Assembly: GCA_027083115.1 (NCBI GenBank)
Contig: JALWQN010000092.1
Coordinates: 1 to 16,158 of the forward strand
Direction: 5' to 3'
Length of the DNA stretch: 16,158 bases
Source: Desulfurococcales archaeon
GTDB lineage: Archaea; Thermoproteota; Thermoprotei_A; Sulfolobales; NBVN01
Position numbers and translations under genes: made by a program. The notes under the pieces are model-generated. The model was given only the letters and a program-made list of their open reading frames with translations. It was not told where the DNA came from and ran no database searches. Within the stretch, counting starts at the first letter, position 1; every line of letters begins with the position of its first letter. Positions 13,126 through 16,158 of this stretch are shown here, one piece after another.

Positions 13126-15339
13126 TTAGCTGAGTTTTAGCGAGTTAATTACGTTTAATGTGGGCATGGATGCAGCAATAACTTCTTCTGGCGATATGGC
13201 GTATATGTAGTTGCTTATGTATGCCGCCCTTATAACTCCCTGGAGAGGCAATCGACCCAGTAACTTAAGACCTTCTTGAGGCGATATGTTTATTACGTAT
13301 AGGGCTCCCGTAGGACCTACGCCACTTTCGTAAGCTCTCACAGGTATGGCTAAGTATCCCTTGCTTGGGTTTATGAGGAATGCCTTATGATCCCACGTCA
13401 CATCACTCCATGACCAACCCTTAGTTAGGTTGATTTCTGAAATTACCTTAATATCTTTGGGGTCACTTACATTGTATAAGCTAACCTTGATTCCTTTAAC
13501 CCTACCTTCATTATCTGCTGAGTAACCAACACCTATTAAGTACTTATTCATGTATGGGTGCAGGTATTCTGAGTAGCCTGGCATCTTGACAAAGCCAATG
13601 ACTTCAGGCTTTGTTGGGTCACTTAAGTCTATAGCGAATAGCGGATCCACCCTCCTGAAAGTCACTAGGTATAAGTAGTTACCCACGTACCTCGCCGCAT
13701 ATACTCTCTCGCCTTCAGCAAGACCTGTTAATTCACTCACTGGCTTAAGGTCTGAGGCGTTAAGGACGTAAAGGCCACTAACCTGTGTGTAATCGAAACC
13801 TATTGTGGGTGCCCAACCCCAGCCTCCACCTACTTTCAATCCCTCAATTGCTGTTGAGGTTGTTGCTGTCATGAAGTAACCTCTTTCTTCAGTGATGGCG
13901 AACTGATCTAGGACTCTTCCCTTGATTTCTCCGTGTGCTGTCAGGTTAGGTGATAAGCCGATTAAGTCTATTTTGAATACATCTGTAGTCTCGAGGGGCT
14001 TGTCAGTTAGGTTCTTCTGTATGTAGGCATATATGTTGCTCACTAACTTAACTGTTTCATTGCTTCCAGCAGTTTTTAGGTACTTAGATAGGATTTCCTC
14101 AGCCATATAGATCCTTAATGGTAATGGGGATGAATCGTTGTTTAGTTCCTTAAGCATTAAGGTAGACACGTTCTTAGGTAGTGAAGGAATTACTGCGTTC
14201 CTAAGCACTTCGTCAGTTAAGTCAAGGTATCCCCACCTTGTCGATAACACATATATTGATGACTTACTGACAAATACCCTGCTGGGATATGGTAGGAGAA
14301 AGGATTTTGCCTTGAAGAATTCATTGCTTAAGTTAAAGCTTAAGATATTTACATAGGTTCTTAACCAGGGCATCAGGTAGGGGTTCTTGATGTAATATAT
14401 GTTCTGTGGGGATATTGCTTCACCATTAACTTCAGGAACAGTTACCCCCTTAACCACTCCCTTAAGGTATATGGGTCTAACTGACTCAGTAGTTAGTAAG
14501 TAAGTGACTCCATCAATCATTCTTGCAGTGTAGTACCATCCAGAAACCCTGACTGATCTCATTAAGTATGGTTTTTCCCTATCACTTATATTATATATTA
14601 ATAGGGAGGTTGCAGGAGATGCTTCATACTCTGGCTTAATCACTTCCTTACTTCCTTCCTTAACCGTATAGTACTTAACTATTGATTGAAGGACCGATGA
14701 GTTAATGATCACTAGCTCGTCCTTATATATGAATAGACCCGTTACTCTGCCCTCAACACTTAGTCGTGCTTTAATGCTTAACTCCTTGGGATGGTAGGCC
14801 TTAACCACATACACGTTAGTTACTGGGATTCTGAGCACACCACTAGTTGCTAAGGGCCAGTACGTCCTACCAACTATGTATAGGTATTCCCCATCATTCT
14901 TAACTATGTCGGCCTCATCAACTCCTGGAACCTGAACGTTCGTTTGGGAGTATTCTGAGGGTTGTTGGGTGCTTGAGCCTTGATTCATGGTGGCAGTAGG
15001 TACTGTTGTCACTGGAATAATTGGGGCTCCCTTAGCTCCCTCCAAAAAGAATGGTGCCCCACCATATACGGGTGCACTCTGGCTTTGTGCAGACGCTACA
15101 GCACTAATTAATCCTTCGTAACTCCCTACGCTAACCACCGATTCCTTTGGCCTGTAAGTCCCGGTAGTTGTTGAGGAGAACGTAGTTACTGATGAGCTCC
15201 CGCCATTATTGGGAGGCATCACCTGATTAGTTGGTGAAAACCACCAAGCACTCAAAGCTGCTAAACTAACAATAACCAGTATTACTGCAGCAATAACTGA
15301 AGCTTTCCCGGAATTTACTGAATTAATCAAATTAACCAT
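13126..15339 (-). CDS. Membrane-anchored beta-propeller protein (COG4880 / Beta_propel family)
   Basis: Extracytoplasmic protein with a predicted beta-propeller fold; function is not established for the family. From ATG 15339 it has 737 residues: a signal-anchor helix at about 13-34, a Thr/Ser/Asn-rich linker, then the diagnostic PGVDEADIVKNDG block (138-150), followed by repeated four-strand blades with LYIV, YIYV and LYLVT-type strands and several N-x-S/T glycosylation sites. I prefer ATG 15339 over the TTG at 15399, which would add 20 residues. GGAG lies six bases before the ATG, and a TATA-like TACTTAAAAG (15369-15378) lies inside the extra codons, putting the likely transcription start just before 15339. 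It has a poly-T stop signal and is transcribed toward the respiratory operon, but a 251-base gap with its own promoter separates them. Confidence 0.87.
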   Translation of the reverse strand: MVNLINSVNSGKASVIAAVILVIVSLAALSAWWFSPTNQVMPPNNGGSSSVTTFSSTTTGTYRPKESVVSVGSYEGLISAVASAQSQSAPVYGGAPFFLEGAKGAPIIPVTTVPTATMNQGSSTQQPSEYSQTNVQVPGVDEADIVKNDGEYLYIVGRTYWPLATSGVLRIPVTNVYVVKAYHPKELSIKARLSVEGRVTGLFIYKDELVIINSSVLQSIVKYYTVKEGSKEVIKPEYEASPATSLLIYNISDREKPYLMRSVRVSGWYYTARMIDGVTYLLTTESVRPIYLKGVVKGVTVPEVNGEAISPQNIYYIKNPYLMPWLRTYVNILSFNLSNEFFKAKSFLLPYPSRVFVSKSSIYVLSTRWGYLDLTDEVLRNAVIPSLPKNVSTLMLKELNNDSSPLPLRIYMAEEILSKYLKTAGSNETVKLVSNIYAYIQKNLTDKPLETTDVFKIDLIGLSPNLTAHGEIKGRVLDQFAITEERGYFMTATTSTAIEGLKVGGGWGWAPTIGFDYTQVSGLYVLNASDLKPVSELTGLAEGERVYAARYVGNYLYLVTFRRVDPLFAIDLSDPTKPEVIGFVKMPGYSEYLHPYMNKYLIGVGYSADNEGRVKGIKVSLYNVSDPKDIKVISEINLTKGWSWSDVTWDHKAFLINPSKGYLAIPVRAYESGVGPTGALYVINISPQEGLKLLGRLPLQGVIRAAYISNYIYAISPEEVIAASMPTLNVINSLKLS

Positions 15340-15368
15340 ATGTATCTCCGGTCTAAGGTCGGGAGCGT

Positions 15369-15378
15369 CTTTTAAGTA
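15369..15378 (-). promoter_or_regulatory. TATA element of the beta-propeller gene
   Basis: TACTTAAAAG on the minus strand is centred about 34 bases before ATG 15339 and would start transcription near 15350, just before the GGAG ribosome-binding site (complement of 15346-15349). This arrangement decides the start codon choice. Confidence 0.45.
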
Positions 15379-15449
15379 CCTGAGGTATGGAACATTCAAT
15401 TAATTCCATAGTACAGGATTTACGAAGGTTTAGAACACTTTAAGAGAAG

Positions 15450-15468
15450 CCTTGTCTTAACCACAAGG
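15450..15468. repeat. Small inverted repeat after the PIN fragment
   Basis: CCTTGT and ACAAGG flank a seven-base loop. It lies just downstream of the PIN-fragment stop (15477). It could be a weak terminator hairpin. Part of it (CTTGTCTTAA) recurs inverted at 15699-15708. Confidence 0.35.
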
Positions 15469-15476
15469 TTTAATGT

Positions 15477-15680
15477 TTATTTCGATCTTGATCCTATGAC
15501 TTCATGCGGTTCTAGCCTCTCAACATCGGTTTTATCGAAGTCCCTATCAAAACTAATTATCGGTACCTTCTTTTTTACAGCAAAATAATAGTGTAAACCA
15601 TCGTCGAAATCCAGCCCTATTCTCTCGGCTAACGATGCTGCTGTTAACTCCTCCTCCAGTTCCAAGTCAACAATAATGAC
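15477..15680 (-). pseudogene. C-terminal fragment of a PIN-domain (VapC-like) RNase toxin
   Basis: From a possible TTG at 15665 the frame reads 62 residues with the C-terminal half of a PIN domain: helix AASLAERIGL, then DFDDGLHYYFAVKKKVPIISFDRDFDK, the usual segment carrying the third and fourth acidic Mg2+ ligands. The N-terminal half, with the first catalytic Asp and the central Glu, is missing. An in-frame TAA lies a few codons upstream (near 15684), so the frame cannot be extended. Ancestral protein: VapC-type RNase of a toxin-antitoxin pair, usually about 130 residues. No VapB-like antitoxin is visible next to it. It is probably a decayed remnant; a functional mini-protein is unlikely. 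Confidence 0.6.
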
Positions 15681-15729
15681 CCCTTACTAAACAGCGACTT
15701 AAGACAAGAATCTCCTAACTAGCTCCGGT

Positions 15730-15981
15730 TTACCTAAAATGGCAGATATACCGTGTAAGGTGAAGTGCAGGATGTAAGCAGTTATTAAGCATTAAGTAAC
15801 TCATACGGTTCCCTCTACCTTGTGTTGGGGTGCCAGTGTTTTTTGCTGACCAATTAATTCTGTTGGTCTGTTTGCTTCCTTCGTTACTATTTTGTTCAGT
15901 TATGCTCATGTAGTAGGCAGTAGCTAGTGATGCAAGAACAACCACAACCAAGACAAAAGCAACGTACTTTTTGGAGTTCAT
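15730..15981 (-). CDS. Truncated-looking secreted or membrane-anchored small protein
   Basis: An 83-residue frame with a clear signal or anchor segment (residues 1-24, KKYVAFVLVVVVLASLATAYY), then a Ser/Asn/Thr/Gly-rich linker to about residue 60, and an ending (HPALHLTRYICHF) that does not look like a folded domain. A strong ribosome-binding site (GAGGGAGG) precedes ATG 15981. The layout resembles the N-terminus of larger surface proteins such as the beta-propeller next door, so this may be the 5' remnant of a gene broken by deletion or frameshift. I do not recognise a family. It may belong to the same decayed module as the PIN fragment. Confidence 0.4.
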   Translation of the reverse strand: MNSKKYVAFVLVVVVLASLATAYYMSITEQNSNEGSKQTNRINWSAKNTGTPTQGRGNRMSYLMLNNCLHPALHLTRYICHFR

Positions 15982-16064
15982 TCCTCCCTCAATTGGTTTG
16001 CTTCCTTCCCCCCATTATTCTCCTCCAACACTTGATTCATTTGGTTTTGAATAAAGTAATGCAT
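15978..16064 (-). CDS. Possible 28-residue small ORF coupled to the secreted ORF
   Basis: An ATG at 16064 opens a 28-codon frame whose TGA overlaps the ATG at 15981 (ATGA), the same coupling seen in the main operon. The peptide is rich in Asn, Gln and Glu (LEENNGGKEANQLREE) and matches no family I know. It may be chance, or the tail of a decayed gene, since an in-frame TGA lies five codons upstream of its start. Confidence 0.2.
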   Translation of the reverse strand: MHYFIQNQMNQVLEENNGGKEANQLREE

Positions 16065-16158
16065 TAGAAAGGGTCTTCAAGGGTCTTGAACATTGTTTTG
16101 GACTTAATTGATTTATTATCTTTGCTTAGTTACTTAGTGCATGGGGTCGGGGACTGAT
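15982..16158. other. Right edge of window, no convincing complete gene
   Basis: Apart from the 28-codon frame and the tandem repeat, this 177-base stretch shows no supported gene on either strand. It is AT-rich and probably intergenic or decayed. Any larger feature would lie beyond the edge. Confidence 0.4.
16071..16090. repeat. Tandem 10-bp direct repeat
   Basis: GGGTCTTCAA is followed directly by GGGTCTTGAA (9 of 10 identical). The junction also forms a short inverted repeat, TTCAA-GGGTC-TTGAA. It lies just upstream of the small ORF at 16064 and could be a regulator site; it is too small to be a CRISPR. Confidence 0.4.

Noticed and set aside
15477..15680. Functional VapC toxin
   Set aside because: The N-terminal half with essential acidic residues is missing, and no antitoxin gene is adjacent.
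16071..16090. CRISPR repeat
   Set aside because: Only two 10-base units in direct tandem with no spacer.

Overview
This 16.2-kb window looks like chromosomal DNA of a hyperthermophilic archaeon of the Thermoproteota (Crenarchaeota), perhaps a Desulfurococcales-like lineage. Supporting signs are archaeal BRE/TATA promoters 25-35 bases before start codons, frequent TTG and GTG starts, many AGG/AGA arginine codons, and an archaeal gene set: bifunctional Nnr, an Mbh/Mbx-type ion-pumping complex and a COG4880-type secreted beta-propeller. Species-level identity cannot be read from the sequence alone.

Layout. (1) 1-1324, minus: bifunctional NAD(P)H-hydrate repair enzyme, cut by the window edge. 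(2) 1411-3030, plus: membrane-anchored protein of unknown function with a repeated extracytoplasmic module and a C-terminal coiled coil. (3) 3047-3874, minus: a short CorA-type metal transporter with an unusual cysteine-spaced N-terminus. (4) 3926-5002, plus: a D-2-hydroxyacid dehydrogenase. (5) 5021-12874, minus: one tightly packed 14-gene operon. (6) 12875-13125: AT-rich regulatory gap with a strong candidate operon promoter and several inverted repeats. (7) 13126-15339, minus: membrane-anchored beta-propeller protein. (8) 15400-16158: decayed DNA holding a PIN-toxin fragment and a truncated-looking secreted ORF.

The operon is the core of the window. In transcription order it encodes MrpE, MrpF, MrpG, MbhD, MbhE, MrpB, MrpC, MrpD, MbhI, NuoH/MbhM, NuoB/MbhJ, NuoC/MbhK, NuoD/MbhL and NuoI/MbhN. 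The first eight form an Mrp-type Na+/H+ antiporter module. MbhI, NuoH and the three-subunit electron-transfer arm with a 2x[4Fe-4S] ferredoxin-like subunit complete a Mbh/Mbx-type respiratory complex. There are no NuoE/F/G genes, so reduced ferredoxin is the likely donor. The large subunit has lost two of the four NiFe-ligand cysteines (C68/E71 and C363/D366), so it should not be a hydrogenase. Placing the NuoH gene before NuoB resembles the Thermococcales mbx (sulfane-sulfur reductase) order as I recall it, while retaining MbhI resembles mbh. The small subunit has an odd C-x-C cluster motif. The terminal electron acceptor is therefore open, and this is the best candidate for something undescribed.
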